The notes beneath the pieces are model-generated. The model saw nothing but the letters and a program-made list of their open reading frames with translations, had not been told where the DNA came from and made no database searches. From NCBI GenBank assembly GCA_001515265.1, contig LNDB01000001.1, forward strand, positions 124,001 to 188,000: a stretch of 64,000 nucleotides of DNA, given 5' to 3'. Position numbers and translations under genes: made by a program. The DNA is from Candidatus Dichloromethanomonas elyunquensis (lineage in GTDB: Bacteria; Bacillota; Desulfitobacteriia; Desulfitobacteriales; Syntrophobotulaceae). Shown one piece after another: positions 42,356-51,818 of the stretch; position 1 is the first letter of the stretch; every line of letters begins with the position of its first letter.

Positions 42356-44419
42356 CTATTTCCAACCGAAATACTTGATAAACGCCGCTTTGGCGACAAG
42401 ACCCGATGTATCTCCACCATGTCCGCCATATTCGACAACTCCCGCAAAAGCAATCTGAGGGTCATCGTATGGGGCGAAAGCAACAAACATTCCGTTATAG
42501 CTTTCCTCCTGCGCTGTTCCTTTAGAGCCGATCTGGGCCGTCCCTGTCTTGCCTCCTCCTGTGAACTGAGGAACATCGGCAAAAAGCCAGTTTGCCGTCC
42601 CTTGCCCACTTGTAACCTCAGACATCGCCTTTTTAACGATCTCCAAATTCTCTTGAGACACAGATACTTGATTCAGCAGCTGGGGTTGATTCTCTTTGAC
42701 GACTTCTCCTGTGACCGGGTTAATGATTTGATCGACAAGATAAGGTTTAAAATGCTTGCCTCCGTTGACAATTGTCGCAACGTAATTGGCCATCTGGATC
42801 AATGAATAGGAATTATATCCCTGACCAATTGAATTATTATAACTGTCAAAAAGCCGCCAGTCCACATAGAACTGTACTTTTTCCTTATAATCGGTTTCCA
42901 CAAGGGCTATTTCATTTTGTTTCTGCTTTTCGAGATTCTTTTTTTGCTTGTCATCGGAGGCGTTGGTAAGAAGACCGGCGTATTTATCATCAATGGCCCT
43001 GAGCTGATCTTCCCTTTTTTTATCATAAGCAGGCTTAAAATACTCTTTTTTCCACTCGGGTGACGGGGCAATTCCGATTCCTTCACCTGGAATATCTATA
43101 CCCGTACCAACCCCCAACCCAAACTCGTTCGCAATCTGCTTAATAAGCTCAGGTTGTCTATCAAAGACCCTCCGCCCAACAATTTGGAAATAAATATTTG
43201 AAGAATGGGCCAGCCCGCTATAGAGGTTGACCATGCCAAAGTTATTTCCCCCCCATTCAGCTATCCCTTGGGGACCGAGTGAAGAAAGAGAATCCGCAAA
43301 AGAATCCTCGGGGGTAATTACCTCAGATTGCAGAGCCGCCATCGCCGTGATCATTTTAAATGTTGAACCGGGCGGGTACAACCCTGTTAAAGCACGGTTA
43401 AACGAAGCGGCATCTTTACTGCTGAAGTATTTTTGGGCAGTTTCATCCGAAATAACGCCGATTAAATCATTGGGGTTCATAAATGGTCTTGAGGCCATGG
43501 CCAAAATCTTCCCTGTCTTGACATCAATGACAACTGCTGCACCCGCTTGGGCATCGGGGTGAACCGTTTCGATACTTTTGACGACCTCATCCAGTTTTTG
43601 TTCTACCACTTTTTGCAATTCGCTGTCAATTGTCATTTTGATGGTATATCCAGGCTGGGCTTCCTGGACCGTTACCCGGTCAACCGGCCTGGCATTGCTA
43701 TCGATACCAACGCTGTCAATACCATGGTTTCCTCTCAACCAGACATCATAGCTTTTTTCCACGCCCATCTTTCCGACAAGGTCACCTTGGCCATAGCGGT
43801 AAGTATCGCCCTTGGCCTCAGCCTGCTGGTTGAATTGGTCCAGCTCACTTTGACTGATTTCACGCACATAGCCTAAGACCTGTCCTAATGTCGTGTTTTG
43901 AGTATAGACCCTTACAGGGATGGGTTCGATACTTACCCCGGGAAGCTCATTGCTGTGTTCGGCTATGACGGCCTGCAGCTGAGAGGGAACATCTTCCAAA
44001 ATGATAACCGGCCGGTAACTTTCCCACTGTTGATTACGGATCATCACATAAATATCTTCTGTAATTAACTCCACCGACTGATTGGCATTGGGCCAATAAG
44101 GCTTAACATACCCCGCTAATTTACTGACAACGTTTTTCCAGTCCTGATTTACTTTCTGAAGGTCTGTCCAATCCAAGACAAGGGCGAACTTTGGAACGCT
44201 TCTGGCCAATACAGCGTTATTGCGGTCAACGATCTCCCCTCTGACCGCCGGGGTAGTGATATTCTTCATGACATTGCCGGCAGCCAGCCCCGCATAATAC
44301 GATGCTTTGGCAATCTGCAGCCTCCAAAGGTTAAAACCGAGAAGCAAAAAAATAAGGACAACCGCAACACTAAGCCCCGTTAGCCTTTTGTGATAAGGTC
44401 GACGCTCTTTCCTTTCCAT
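42356..44419 (-). CDS. mrdA: Penicillin-binding protein 2 (elongasome transpeptidase)
   Basis: Class B PBP that crosslinks lateral wall peptidoglycan with RodA. The 687-residue protein has one N-terminal transmembrane helix (about 16-34), a dimerisation domain, and a transpeptidase domain with PPGSTFK near residue 350, SSN in AHSSNIYF and GKTGTAQ near the C-terminus. A Lys/Glu-rich insertion (KKREDQLRAIDDKY ... EKQKQNEIALVE) between SSN and KTG is typical of Clostridial PBP2. It follows mreD by 21 bp. Confidence 0.96.
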   Translation of the reverse strand: MERKERRPYHKRLTGLSVAVVLIFLLLGFNLWRLQIAKASYYAGLAAGNVMKNITTPAVRGEIVDRNNAVLARSVPKFALVLDWTDLQKVNQDWKNVVSKLAGYVKPYWPNANQSVELITEDIYVMIRNQQWESYRPVIILEDVPSQLQAVIAEHSNELPGVSIEPIPVRVYTQNTTLGQVLGYVREISQSELDQFNQQAEAKGDTYRYGQGDLVGKMGVEKSYDVWLRGNHGIDSVGIDSNARPVDRVTVQEAQPGYTIKMTIDSELQKVVEQKLDEVVKSIETVHPDAQAGAAVVIDVKTGKILAMASRPFMNPNDLIGVISDETAQKYFSSKDAASFNRALTGLYPPGSTFKMITAMAALQSEVITPEDSFADSLSSLGPQGIAEWGGNNFGMVNLYSGLAHSSNIYFQIVGRRVFDRQPELIKQIANEFGLGVGTGIDIPGEGIGIAPSPEWKKEYFKPAYDKKREDQLRAIDDKYAGLLTNASDDKQKKNLEKQKQNEIALVETDYKEKVQFYVDWRLFDSYNNSIGQGYNSYSLIQMANYVATIVNGGKHFKPYLVDQIINPVTGEVVKENQPQLLNQVSVSQENLEIVKKAMSEVTSGQGTANWLFADVPQFTGGGKTGTAQIGSKGTAQEESYNGMFVAFAPYDDPQIAFAGVVEYGGHGGDTSGLVAKAAFIKYFGWK

Positions 44420-44440
44420 CTTCTCTCACTCCTGTCTAAG

Positions 44441-44953
44441 TCACCGATGTTCATACTTTGGCTTTTGGAATAAAAAGCCGCTGGTAAAGGACCTGTGAAT
44501 GAATGGATAAGTCAAAGGGACCAGGAGGCAATTGTAAAAGGATATCCCCAAAATAATATTTAAGGCATCACCGAAAAACCAGTTCAGGCCGGAGGTAGCA
44601 GCAAACAGCATAATCAAGGTTTGTCCTAATATGGAGACGATTAACACGAGCACCATCGTGAGGGGGATGTTCTCCCGATACCATCTCTGTTGGAGAAAAC
44701 CTATCAGTAAGGCTGCTGCGGCTAAACTAATTGCATTTAAACCAATATATCTGCCTAGATAAAAATCTTCAATCAGCCCAAAACTGAAACCGTAGGCAAT
44801 TGCCCGGACCGGACGGTGGTGAAGTGCGATATATATGACCCACAGCATGACTAAATCGGGTTTTATACCCCCCCATGACCAATATTGGAATAAAGTCCCC
44901 GGAAGGGTCAGACAGAGCATAAAGATGATCAACATGATAACATAGCGTTTCAT
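44441..44953 (-). CDS. mreD: Rod shape-determining protein MreD
   Basis: Small integral membrane protein of the elongasome; 170 residues with about five hydrophobic segments and the family pattern KPDLVMLWVIYIAL, GFSFGLIEDFYLGRYIG. It overlaps mreC by 4 bp (ATGA), so translation is coupled. Confidence 0.92.
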   Translation of the reverse strand: MKRYVIMLIIFMLCLTLPGTLFQYWSWGGIKPDLVMLWVIYIALHHRPVRAIAYGFSFGLIEDFYLGRYIGLNAISLAAAALLIGFLQQRWYRENIPLTMVLVLIVSILGQTLIMLFAATSGLNWFFGDALNIILGISFYNCLLVPLTYPFIHRSFTSGFLFQKPKYEHR

Positions 44954-45819
44954 CTGCTCCCTCCCGGAACATCCAGGATATAGACTTCCTCCAGGGAATC
45001 AAAATTAACAATAGGTTCAATATTTGCCGTTTTTAACAGCCCGGTAGGGTCCACCCTTACTCCGGTAACCACACCAATAGGAATATCCTTGGGGAAAACC
45101 CCTCCGAAGCCGGAAGTGAACACCAAATCGCCAGAATTCACTTCGTCTTCTTGTTTGAACTCCATTTCTAAACTTCCGGTGGCATTTAGCCTTGAACCTT
45201 TCTTATATGTCCCTTTTAAAATCCCGAAAACCGCGTTTCCTAGATTATCCCGGACCAGCGCACCAACCTGTCCTTCCCCGTCCAGGATCAGCAGAATATC
45301 GGAAGTTGCAGAAGAAGCAGCCACAACCTTGCCGACTAAACCGAGATTGGCGATTACCGGGTCATCCGCCTTGACTCCGTCCTTGCTTCCCTTATTAACG
45401 GTTATCGTTTGATACCAGGCAGTCGGATTACGGTTCACAATCGTTGCCCCTATCTTTTCATATTTTTCCAGCGTGGGGCTTTGAAAAACGTCTTTATCCA
45501 GTTCCTGATATCTTAAAGCGGCTAAAACCTGCTGCTTCAGCTGAAGATTATCTCCTTTAAGCTGTTCAACCTGTTTCCGCAATTCTTCGTTTTCCGCTTT
45601 TACCGTACGAAAACTAAAAATGGCCCGGACATTATCCTTGATTCCATCCCCAATAGACCAGATCGTTCTTTCTACCGGGGACAGAATTCTATCCAGAGCT
45701 TTCCCGACAGGGTTGGGAAAATCGCTGCCTAATCCTGTCAAACGAATAGACGTAAGCGTAATCAGGATCACAGCGAATACCAGGACAGCAATCCCCATGG
45801 GATTGATCTTTTTCCCCAC
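44950..45819 (-). CDS. mreC: Rod shape-determining protein MreC
   Basis: Bitopic scaffold protein of the elongasome. The 289-residue protein has one transmembrane helix (about 8-27), a coiled coil (about 70-100) and the C-terminal beta domains with VNKGSKDGVKADDPV and LVFTSGFGGVFPKDIPIG. The start is a GTG at 45819 with GGAGGAG upstream. It lies 19 bp after mreB. Confidence 0.96.
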   Translation of the reverse strand: MGKKINPMGIAVLVFAVILITLTSIRLTGLGSDFPNPVGKALDRILSPVERTIWSIGDGIKDNVRAIFSFRTVKAENEELRKQVEQLKGDNLQLKQQVLAALRYQELDKDVFQSPTLEKYEKIGATIVNRNPTAWYQTITVNKGSKDGVKADDPVIANLGLVGKVVAASSATSDILLILDGEGQVGALVRDNLGNAVFGILKGTYKKGSRLNATGSLEMEFKQEDEVNSGDLVFTSGFGGVFPKDIPIGVVTGVRVDPTGLLKTANIEPIVNFDSLEEVYILDVPGGSR

Positions 45820-45838
45820 CTATTTCTCCTCCCGCTTC

Positions 45839-46855
45839 TTAATTCTTCTGCAAAGAGGCAATCTTCCGTAATATCTCGTCATCCTCCAAAACTTTGCCGG
45901 TACCGAGAGCAACGCAGGACAGAGCGTCTTCAGCCAAATGAACAGGAATACCGGTTTGATCAGAAATCAATCTATCCAAATTTCTTAAGAGGGATCCGCC
46001 TCCGGCCATAATGATACCCCGGTCCATTATATCTGCCGCCAGTTCAGGAGGAGTTTTTTCCAAACAAGTTTTGACAGCCTCGACAATCGCCGTTACCGGT
46101 TCACTGAGGGCATCGACAATTTCTTCGGAAGTAATCTCCACATTCTTGGGCAGCCCCGTTAAAAGGTCTCTTCCTTTTATGACATAAACTTCACCTTTAG
46201 GAGGCAGATAAGCTGCGCCGATTTCCTTCTTGATGGTTTCGGCAGACTGATAACCTACAGATAAATTATAGGTTTTTTTGATATAAGCAATAATCGCTTC
46301 ATCCATTTCATCCCCGGCTACCCGGATAGAACCAGCCGTAACGATACCGCCCATGGAAATGACAGCTACTTCTGTCGTTCCTCCGCCGATATCGACAATC
46401 ATATTTCCGGTCGGTTCGCCTACAGGAAGCCCGGCCCCGATAGCCGCAGCCATCGGTTCTTCCATAATGATAGGATCTTTGGCACCTGCAGCCAGGGCAG
46501 CTTCTTTTACCGCTCTTTCTTCTACGGCTGTTACACCTGAGGGAACACAGATAACCACTCTGGGACGTGCAAACTGAAACTTGGAACCCAAGGCCCTGTT
46601 GATAAAATATTTCAGCATTTTTTGCGTGACGTTGAAATCGGAAATTACACCGTCTTTTAGAGGACGAATAGCTACGATATTCCCGGGGGTCCTGCCGATC
46701 ATCTCTTTGGCCCTGTCCCCGACAGCCAAAGGCTCATTTCTTTCTATATCCATCGCGACCACCGAAGGTTCACGAACAATAATCCCTTTTCCCTTCATAT
46801 GTACAAGCGTATTGGCTGTTCCCAAATCAATTCCTAAATCCTTGGAAAAAAACAT
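45839..46855 (-). CDS. mreB: Rod shape-determining protein MreB (actin homologue)
   Basis: Cytoskeletal ATPase that positions wall synthesis. The 338-residue protein has phosphate-1 [12 protein letters not shown], connect-1, phosphate-2 [15 protein letters not shown] and adenosine motif [18 protein letters not shown] lies upstream of the ATG. It begins mreBCD-mrdA; radC and maf lie upstream with a 110-bp spacer that may hold a promoter. Confidence 0.98.
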   Translation of the reverse strand: MFFSKDLGIDLGTANTLVHMKGKGIIVREPSVVAMDIERNEPLAVGDRAKEMIGRTPGNIVAIRPLKDGVISDFNVTQKMLKYFINRALGSKFQFARPRVVICVPSGVTAVEERAVKEAALAAGAKDPIIMEEPMAAAIGAGLPVGEPTGNMIVDIGGGTTEVAVISMGGIVTAGSIRVAGDEMDEAIIAYIKKTYNLSVGYQSAETIKKEIGAAYLPPKGEVYVIKGRDLLTGLPKNVEITSEEIVDALSEPVTAIVEAVKTCLEKTPPELAADIMDRGIIMAGGGSLLRNLDRLISDQTGIPVHLAEDALSCVALGTGKVLEDDEILRKIASLQKN

Positions 46856-46965
46856 GGCAAAATTCTCCCTTCATCCTATCATATCCAAACTTTACTTAGT
46901 TTACCGCTTTAACCAATTTTCATGCTTTAAATGACCATTAATTTATATTTTTTACCAAACCTTGC

Positions 46966-47649
46966 TTAAATAACTCCTTGCTCCTTGAGACTTACAAACC
47001 TTTTATCCCCGATAATGACATGATCCAGAACATCAATACCCAGAATCTTTCCCCCTTCTGCCAGACGCCTCGTAATATCCACGTCTTCCTTGCTGGGAGC
47101 GGGGTCTCCGCTTGGGTGATTATGCAGAAGAATAATCGTGTTGGCATTTCGCCGGATTGCCTCTTTAAAGCACTCCCGGGGATGAACTACAGAAGAATTG
47201 AGTGACCCGATGGAAACAGGACTAATACCCAGGACGTTATTGCGGGTGCTTAAAAGCATAATTCTAAAATGCTCACGATCAAGACACCGCATTTCTTCCA
47301 TCACCAAATCGGCAACATCCCCCGGAGAATTGATCACAGGTCTTGTAACCGGATCTGAACAGACACTCCGCTTCCCTAATTCCAAAGCGGCTTTTACTTG
47401 AGCGGCCTTGGCCGGACCTATCCCATGAATCTGTTCCAGTTCATAAACAGAAAGTTTGGAAAGTCCTGTTAACCCTCCGGTATCTGCTAAAATCCTCTCC
47501 GCAAGTTCTAAAACGTTTTCTCCTTTAGACCCAATCCGGAGCAGAATGGCAAGAATTTCTTTGTTAGACAAAACCTCTGCCCCAAACTGGTGAAGACGCT
47601 CTCTCGGTTTCAGATCCTCAGAAAGATCTTTCAGCCGGCGGTAAACCAT
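46966..47649 (-). CDS. radC: RadC family protein (JAB/MPN domain)
   Basis: The 227-residue protein has an N-terminal helix-hairpin-helix region (YELEQIHGIGPAKAAQV) and a C-terminal JAMM metal site HNHPSGDPAPSKED. Despite the name, a DNA repair role is not established. ATG at 47649 and GTG at 47652 are both possible after AGGAG. The GTG directly abuts the maf stop codon, so the two are cotranscribed. Confidence 0.95.
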   Translation of the reverse strand: MVYRRLKDLSEDLKPRERLHQFGAEVLSNKEILAILLRIGSKGENVLELAERILADTGGLTGLSKLSVYELEQIHGIGPAKAAQVKAALELGKRSVCSDPVTRPVINSPGDVADLVMEEMRCLDREHFRIMLLSTRNNVLGISPVSIGSLNSSVVHPRECFKEAIRRNANTIILLHNHPSGDPAPSKEDVDITRRLAEGGKILGIDVLDHVIIGDKRFVSLKEQGVI

Positions 47650-47652
47650 CAC

Positions 47653-48273
47653 TTATCTCTCCTGCCGGAAATATTTATGGGTTGGGAAAATTCCTCTTTC
47701 TTTGAGCTTTGCTGATAAAAGTTCCATAGGCAAACCAATAACATTTGTATATGAACCTTTAACCTCTGCGGCAAATTTTCCGGCCTCTCCCTGAATCCCA
47801 TAAGCCGCCGCCTTATCCATAGGCTCCCCGGAAGCAATATAGTTGAGGATCTCCTGACTGTCTAAATTCCTGAACGATACGATAGTGACTTCCACATACG
47901 TCTTTACAGCTATACTTCGGCGATGATCCAGACCTGCCAAGGCGATCCCTGTCATGACCTTATGGGTCTTTCCGCTTAATCCCCGCAGCATCCGTTCTGC
48001 ATCCGCATTATCGAATGGTTTGCCAAAAATTTGCTGATCCAAAACAACGATAGTATCAGCGCTTAGAATCATGTCATAGATTGAACCGTCCTGATTCCGC
48101 CAGGCCTCGTATCCTGCAAATGCCTTGCGTCTGGCCAGTTCCTGAACTCCTGTCTCCGGAACAATTCCTTCTTCAAGTTCTTCGGACACCGGAGCATTGA
48201 CCGAACCAAATTCGTAACCCCACTCCTGCAAAAGTTCTTTCCTGCGGGGAGAAGATGATGCCAAGACCAGCAT
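47653..48273 (-). CDS. maf: Maf-type nucleoside triphosphate pyrophosphatase
   Basis: House-cleaning pyrophosphatase, likely acting on dTTP/UTP, and linked to septum inhibition in Bacillus. The 206-residue protein has ASSSPRRKELL at the start, SADTIV and the GKPFDNADAERML motif. The gene order maf-radC-mreBCD is the classical Firmicutes one. Confidence 0.95.
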   Translation of the reverse strand: MLVLASSSPRRKELLQEWGYEFGSVNAPVSEELEEGIVPETGVQELARRKAFAGYEAWRNQDGSIYDMILSADTIVVLDQQIFGKPFDNADAERMLRGLSGKTHKVMTGIALAGLDHRRSIAVKTYVEVTIVSFRNLDSQEILNYIASGEPMDKAAAYGIQGEAGKFAAEVKGSYTNVIGLPMELLSAKLKERGIFPTHKYFRQER

Positions 48274-48306
48274 ACCCTATCACTCCAGATGTTGCTTTAG
48301 TATCAA

Positions 48307-48315
48307 ATTATAACA
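48307..48315 (-). promoter_or_regulatory. Possible extended -10 promoter of maf
   Basis: TGTTATAAT (48315-48307), a perfect -10 with the TGn extension; the -35 region is poor. The interval 48274-48515 otherwise holds a weak GC hairpin near 48315-48345 and no convincing gene. Confidence 0.4.
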
Positions 48316-48515
48316 AGCCAGGGCTTTTATCCCCGGCTAGCGTAATCCTTGCTTCAGTTTAGCATCTTGGATTTTCTTTTGCAAGATACGATGAATACAG
48401 CACTCATCTCCTCAGCGAGTCTTGATTTTTTCTGCATTTCCCGTTAATCCCTGTCATTTCTTACAACGCATATTAGTTTCGACATAATTAATATGAATTC
48501 CTTTAGATAAATCAA

Positions 48516-50135
48516 TTATTTATTTAATTCTTTTGTTGTTAATTTTCCCCGGTCACTGAGAATTACAAGATGCAATGCCTCTAAAAGAGCTTTGGCGCTG
48601 GCCCGGAGAATATTGCTGGAGACTCCTATCGTTCCCCATGTATGAAGACCATGCCGGGTCTCGACAATAACCCGGACAAACGCGCCGGTTCCTCTTGATC
48701 CGTCTAATACCCTGACTTTGTAATCCACAAGCTCGCTCTCGTCAATCGCAGGAAAAAAAGCACTCAATGTCCGTCTCAATGCCCTGTCTAGGGCATGAAC
48801 AGGCCCATCGCCCTCAGCTGCAAGATGTACGAATTTATCCCCGACCTTAATCTTTATCACAGCTACCGAATCCAGTTCTTCCCTTAGCGGGTCACTCCAG
48901 ACATGATAGTCCTCAAGGCTGAAAGGCGGTTCATATTCACCTAAAATATCCATAATGAGAAGATCAAGGCTCCCTTCGGCCGTTTCGTATTGCAAGCCTT
49001 CATTTTCTGCCTTTTTAATTCTATCCATAGCTTCTTCGACCAGGGGATCATCTTTTTTAATTTCCGGTCTAAAACGGCGCATCCGCTCACAGATGTTGGC
49101 TTTTCCCGATTGATCTGAGACAAGAATGCGTCGTTCGTTGCCGACCAGGGACGGTTCGATATGCTCAAAAGTTTTATTATTTTTCAATACAGCATCGACA
49201 TGCATGCCCGCTTTATGAGCAAAAGCACTCTTTCCGACAAACGGTTGTTTTTCGTCAAAAGGATAGTTGACAAGATCAGCAACGTAACGGCTTAAATGGG
49301 TTAGTTTTTGGAGAACACCCTGCGGAAGAAGATCGTACCCAAGTTTAATTTGCAGCCAAGGAATCAGTGTACTCAAATTAGCATTTCCGCAGCGTTCTCC
49401 AAACCCGTTCCAGCTTCCTTGTATCTGATTGGCTCCTGCTTCAACAGCGGCAAGAGTATTGGCTACCGCAAGCCCACCGTCATTATGGGTGTGAATACCT
49501 AAGATTGGAGGCTTGAAATGTTTCGAAACCGCCTCCACACCCTTGGTTATTTCTTTGGGATATGCTCCCCCGTTGGTATCACAAAGAATAAGTCCTTTGG
49601 CTCCGCCTTCCAGAGCGGCTTTCAGACAGCTCAGGGCAAAATCCGGATTATCCAGCCAACCGTCAAAAAAATGCTCGGCGTCAAAGAATACCTCCCTACC
49701 CGCATTCACCAAAAAGCCGACTGATTCCCGGATAATTCTTAGGTTCTCACGCTTATCCGTACGCAAAACATCCCCGACATGCAATTCCCATGTCTTCCCG
49801 AAGATGGTTAAGGTATCGGCTCCTGAAGATAGAAGCCGGGCCAGGATCTCACTTTTCTCCGGAGACTCGTTCACCCGGCATGTACTGCCAAAAGCAGCAA
49901 TGCGTGTTGTTAGGGAAATGTCCTTTTGATTTGAAGTCTTACTTAGAGAAACCTGGCGAAAAAACTCATCATCTTTGGGATTCGATCCGGGCCAACCTGC
50001 CTCAATATAATGAATACCCGTTTCTGTGATTTTTTGCAAATAAACCAGTTTATCTTTTACAGAGAAATGAACCCCTTCTCCCTGTGCCCCATCTCTTAAT
50101 GTCGTATCGTAGATGCTGATTTTCGAGTCTGCCAT
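48516..50135 (-). CDS. cimA: (R)-citramalate synthase
   Basis: Condenses pyruvate and acetyl-CoA to citramalate, the threonine-independent route to isoleucine. The 539-residue protein has the DRE-TIM signature YDTTLRDGAQGEGVHFS, the second metal motif GIHTHNDGGLAVAN and a C-terminal LeuA regulatory domain from about 400. Length and the DGAQGEG variant favour CimA over 2-isopropylmalate synthase. GGAGGGG precedes the ATG. It follows rex with a terminator between them. Confidence 0.93.
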   Translation of the reverse strand: MADSKISIYDTTLRDGAQGEGVHFSVKDKLVYLQKITETGIHYIEAGWPGSNPKDDEFFRQVSLSKTSNQKDISLTTRIAAFGSTCRVNESPEKSEILARLLSSGADTLTIFGKTWELHVGDVLRTDKRENLRIIRESVGFLVNAGREVFFDAEHFFDGWLDNPDFALSCLKAALEGGAKGLILCDTNGGAYPKEITKGVEAVSKHFKPPILGIHTHNDGGLAVANTLAAVEAGANQIQGSWNGFGERCGNANLSTLIPWLQIKLGYDLLPQGVLQKLTHLSRYVADLVNYPFDEKQPFVGKSAFAHKAGMHVDAVLKNNKTFEHIEPSLVGNERRILVSDQSGKANICERMRRFRPEIKKDDPLVEEAMDRIKKAENEGLQYETAEGSLDLLIMDILGEYEPPFSLEDYHVWSDPLREELDSVAVIKIKVGDKFVHLAAEGDGPVHALDRALRRTLSAFFPAIDESELVDYKVRVLDGSRGTGAFVRVIVETRHGLHTWGTIGVSSNILRASAKALLEALHLVILSDRGKLTTKELNK

Positions 50136-50225
50136 TTTTACCCCTCCAATGATAAAACACGGTATTTAAAGAAGTTTGATTTTACTTATTTTATTTATTT
50201 TACAGATAATCGTTGCAGAAATAAA

Positions 50226-50258
50226 GCAAAAATTAAAACCACCCCAAAACGGTGGTTT
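50226..50258 (-). terminator. Rho-independent terminator after rex
   Basis: Perfect 8-bp stem AAACCACC / GGTGGTTT, then TTAATTTTTG. It ends the rex transcript ahead of cimA. Confidence 0.75.
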
Positions 50259-50285
50259 CATGGACCGTATAAAATTATCATCGGA

Positions 50286-50918
50286 TTAAGCCATTTTAGC
50301 GCCAAGATTAAAGGTAAGGACCTCCAGGTTAACGGAAAGGTCTACATTTCTAAGTTCTACCTCAGGGGGAACATTAAGGACAACCGGTGCAAAATTCAAT
50401 ATCGCTTTAATGCCGCACCTGACTAACATATCTGCGATCACCTGAGCGGAGGCAGCAGGAACAGTTATCGCACCTATTTGCGTCTGCCTTTGGGAAACCA
50501 CTTCCTCAATCTGATCTACAGACATCACTTCTACCCCGTCAATCAACATGCCGATTTTCTGAGGGTCATTGTCGAAAATACTGGTAATGGCAAAACCCCT
50601 GTCTTTAAATCCCTTATAGGTACTTAGCGCTAAACCAAGGTTGCCTAATCCTACTAAGCACATGCTCCATTCATTGCTTAGTCCTAAGATTCTCAAGACG
50701 TTCCGATGAAGATCCTTTACATTGTATCCGACACCCCTTATGCCAAATTCCCCAAAATAAGCCAGGTCTTTCCGTACTTGAGCAGGACTGACTCCCACGC
50801 CTTCCGCAATATCCCCTGAGGAGATCGTTATGATTCCTTTACGATCAATTTCCGTCAAATAACGGGAATAAACGGAAAGACGCATGATGGTTGCTTCAGG
50901 TATCTTTAAGGTTTTCAA
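50286..50918 (-). CDS. rex: Redox-sensing transcriptional repressor Rex
   Basis: NADH/NAD-responsive repressor of fermentation and respiration genes. The 210-residue protein has the winged-helix region RLSVYSRYL...VSPAQVRKDLAYFGEFG and a Rossmann domain with VGLGNLGLAL and FDNDPQKIG. The start is a TTG at 50918 (KTLKIPEATI follows) with GGGGGG six bases upstream; longer frames to 51005 lack a site and exceed family length. No clear Rex operator was noticed in the window. Confidence 0.94.
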   Translation of the reverse strand: MKTLKIPEATIMRLSVYSRYLTEIDRKGIITISSGDIAEGVGVSPAQVRKDLAYFGEFGIRGVGYNVKDLHRNVLRILGLSNEWSMCLVGLGNLGLALSTYKGFKDRGFAITSIFDNDPQKIGMLIDGVEVMSVDQIEEVVSQRQTQIGAITVPAASAQVIADMLVRCGIKAILNFAPVVLNVPPEVELRNVDLSVNLEVLTFNLGAKMA

Positions 50919-50967
50919 ATAAATCCCCCCATTTCGCAAATGTTCAGTGATGTCGATTGATAGGTTA

Positions 50968-50995
50968 ATTATATCACTACCGAAAGAATATGCAA
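50968..50995 (-). promoter_or_regulatory. Sigma-A promoter of rex
   Basis: TTGCAT (50995-50990), 16 bp, perfect TATAAT (50973-50968) preceded by TGA, an extended -10. Confidence 0.65.
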
Positions 50996-51058
50996 TTCTA
51001 CACAAGAAAATACAGGATTTGAGGTACGATTGGCATGAATAAGCTTCCGGATCTGTTC

Positions 51059-51766
51059 TTATTTGCTAATATTAATATATTTTGTCGTAATTGATTTGTA
51101 CTCGGCATATAATCCGAGTAAGTCCCGCCGATCAAGATTGTCGGATTCTTTATTTGGAAATTCTCTGAACAGAATTTCTTGAAGCATTGCCTTCAAATTT
51201 TGAAAATCTTGGGGACATTGACCTGCAAAATAAGATTGAACATCACCAGCCTGTTCCTGTTTGACTTGATCTCTTTCCGCCCCATTAAGTATGGAATTTG
51301 CAATCATTAACAAGGATGTGATTTTTCCAATATTATTCCCGCTGACTTTATAATGCAAAGCCGGGAAAGTTTCCTCCTTTATCCAGGTTTGGATGCCCTC
51401 TTGAGCGAGAATATTTCCTTGTCTGACCGCTTCCTCTTTGTTGTTAAAGACGCCAAGAGCTACCGTATAAGGCTCTTCTTTAATTATTTCTGCCTTCCGG
51501 CCTTCAAGTTTCAGCGAGCTGACCAGAATATCCGCCTTTTTTTTGTCTTTATAAACCCCTATCTGGCATGTCCAGAAGTCAACCTTCGGCAAATTTAGGA
51601 TGACACTGCCGCTTTGATCAGCTTTGGCCTTTGTTTCAGACGTTCCAGCAGAGACCATTCCCAAAAATATTTTACCGAGATTCCAAGTGAACCAAGAGAT
51701 ACAGCTTATTCCTAGTATTACCATGATAATAGTAATCAAAACTTTCAGTACTTTAAATTTTTTCAT
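51059..51766 (-). CDS. SPOR-domain membrane protein
   Basis: The 235-residue protein has one N-terminal transmembrane helix (about 8-28) and a SPOR-like domain (FWTCQIGVYKDKKKADILVSSLKLEGRKAE, YTVALGVFNNKEEA) at about 62-135; SPOR domains bind denuded septal glycan. The C-terminal 100 residues are helical and unassigned. ATG at 51766 has GAAGGGG upstream. It lies 52 bp after folC, where Bacillus spore-former genomes also carry a SPOR protein (SpoIIB / YrrS-type position). A septal or sporulation role is inference. Confidence 0.78.
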   Translation of the reverse strand: MKKFKVLKVLITIIMVILGISCISWFTWNLGKIFLGMVSAGTSETKAKADQSGSVILNLPKVDFWTCQIGVYKDKKKADILVSSLKLEGRKAEIIKEEPYTVALGVFNNKEEAVRQGNILAQEGIQTWIKEETFPALHYKVSGNNIGKITSLLMIANSILNGAERDQVKQEQAGDVQSYFAGQCPQDFQNLKAMLQEILFREFPNKESDNLDRRDLLGLYAEYKSITTKYINISK

Positions 51767-51818
51767 AAAAACCCCTTCTTCTGCCCTTATGATCAAGCAT
51801 ATGAGGGGTTGGAAAAAT

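Noticed and set aside
48478..48484. TGTCGAA, a Spo0A-box core, on the minus strand
   Set aside because: A single 7-bp match in an AT-rich gap with no sporulation gene next to it; expected by chance.
48274..48515. Possible 27-codon peptide on the minus strand (MQKKSRLAEE...) in the cimA-maf gap
   Set aside because: Weak ribosome-binding site, very short, no supporting context.
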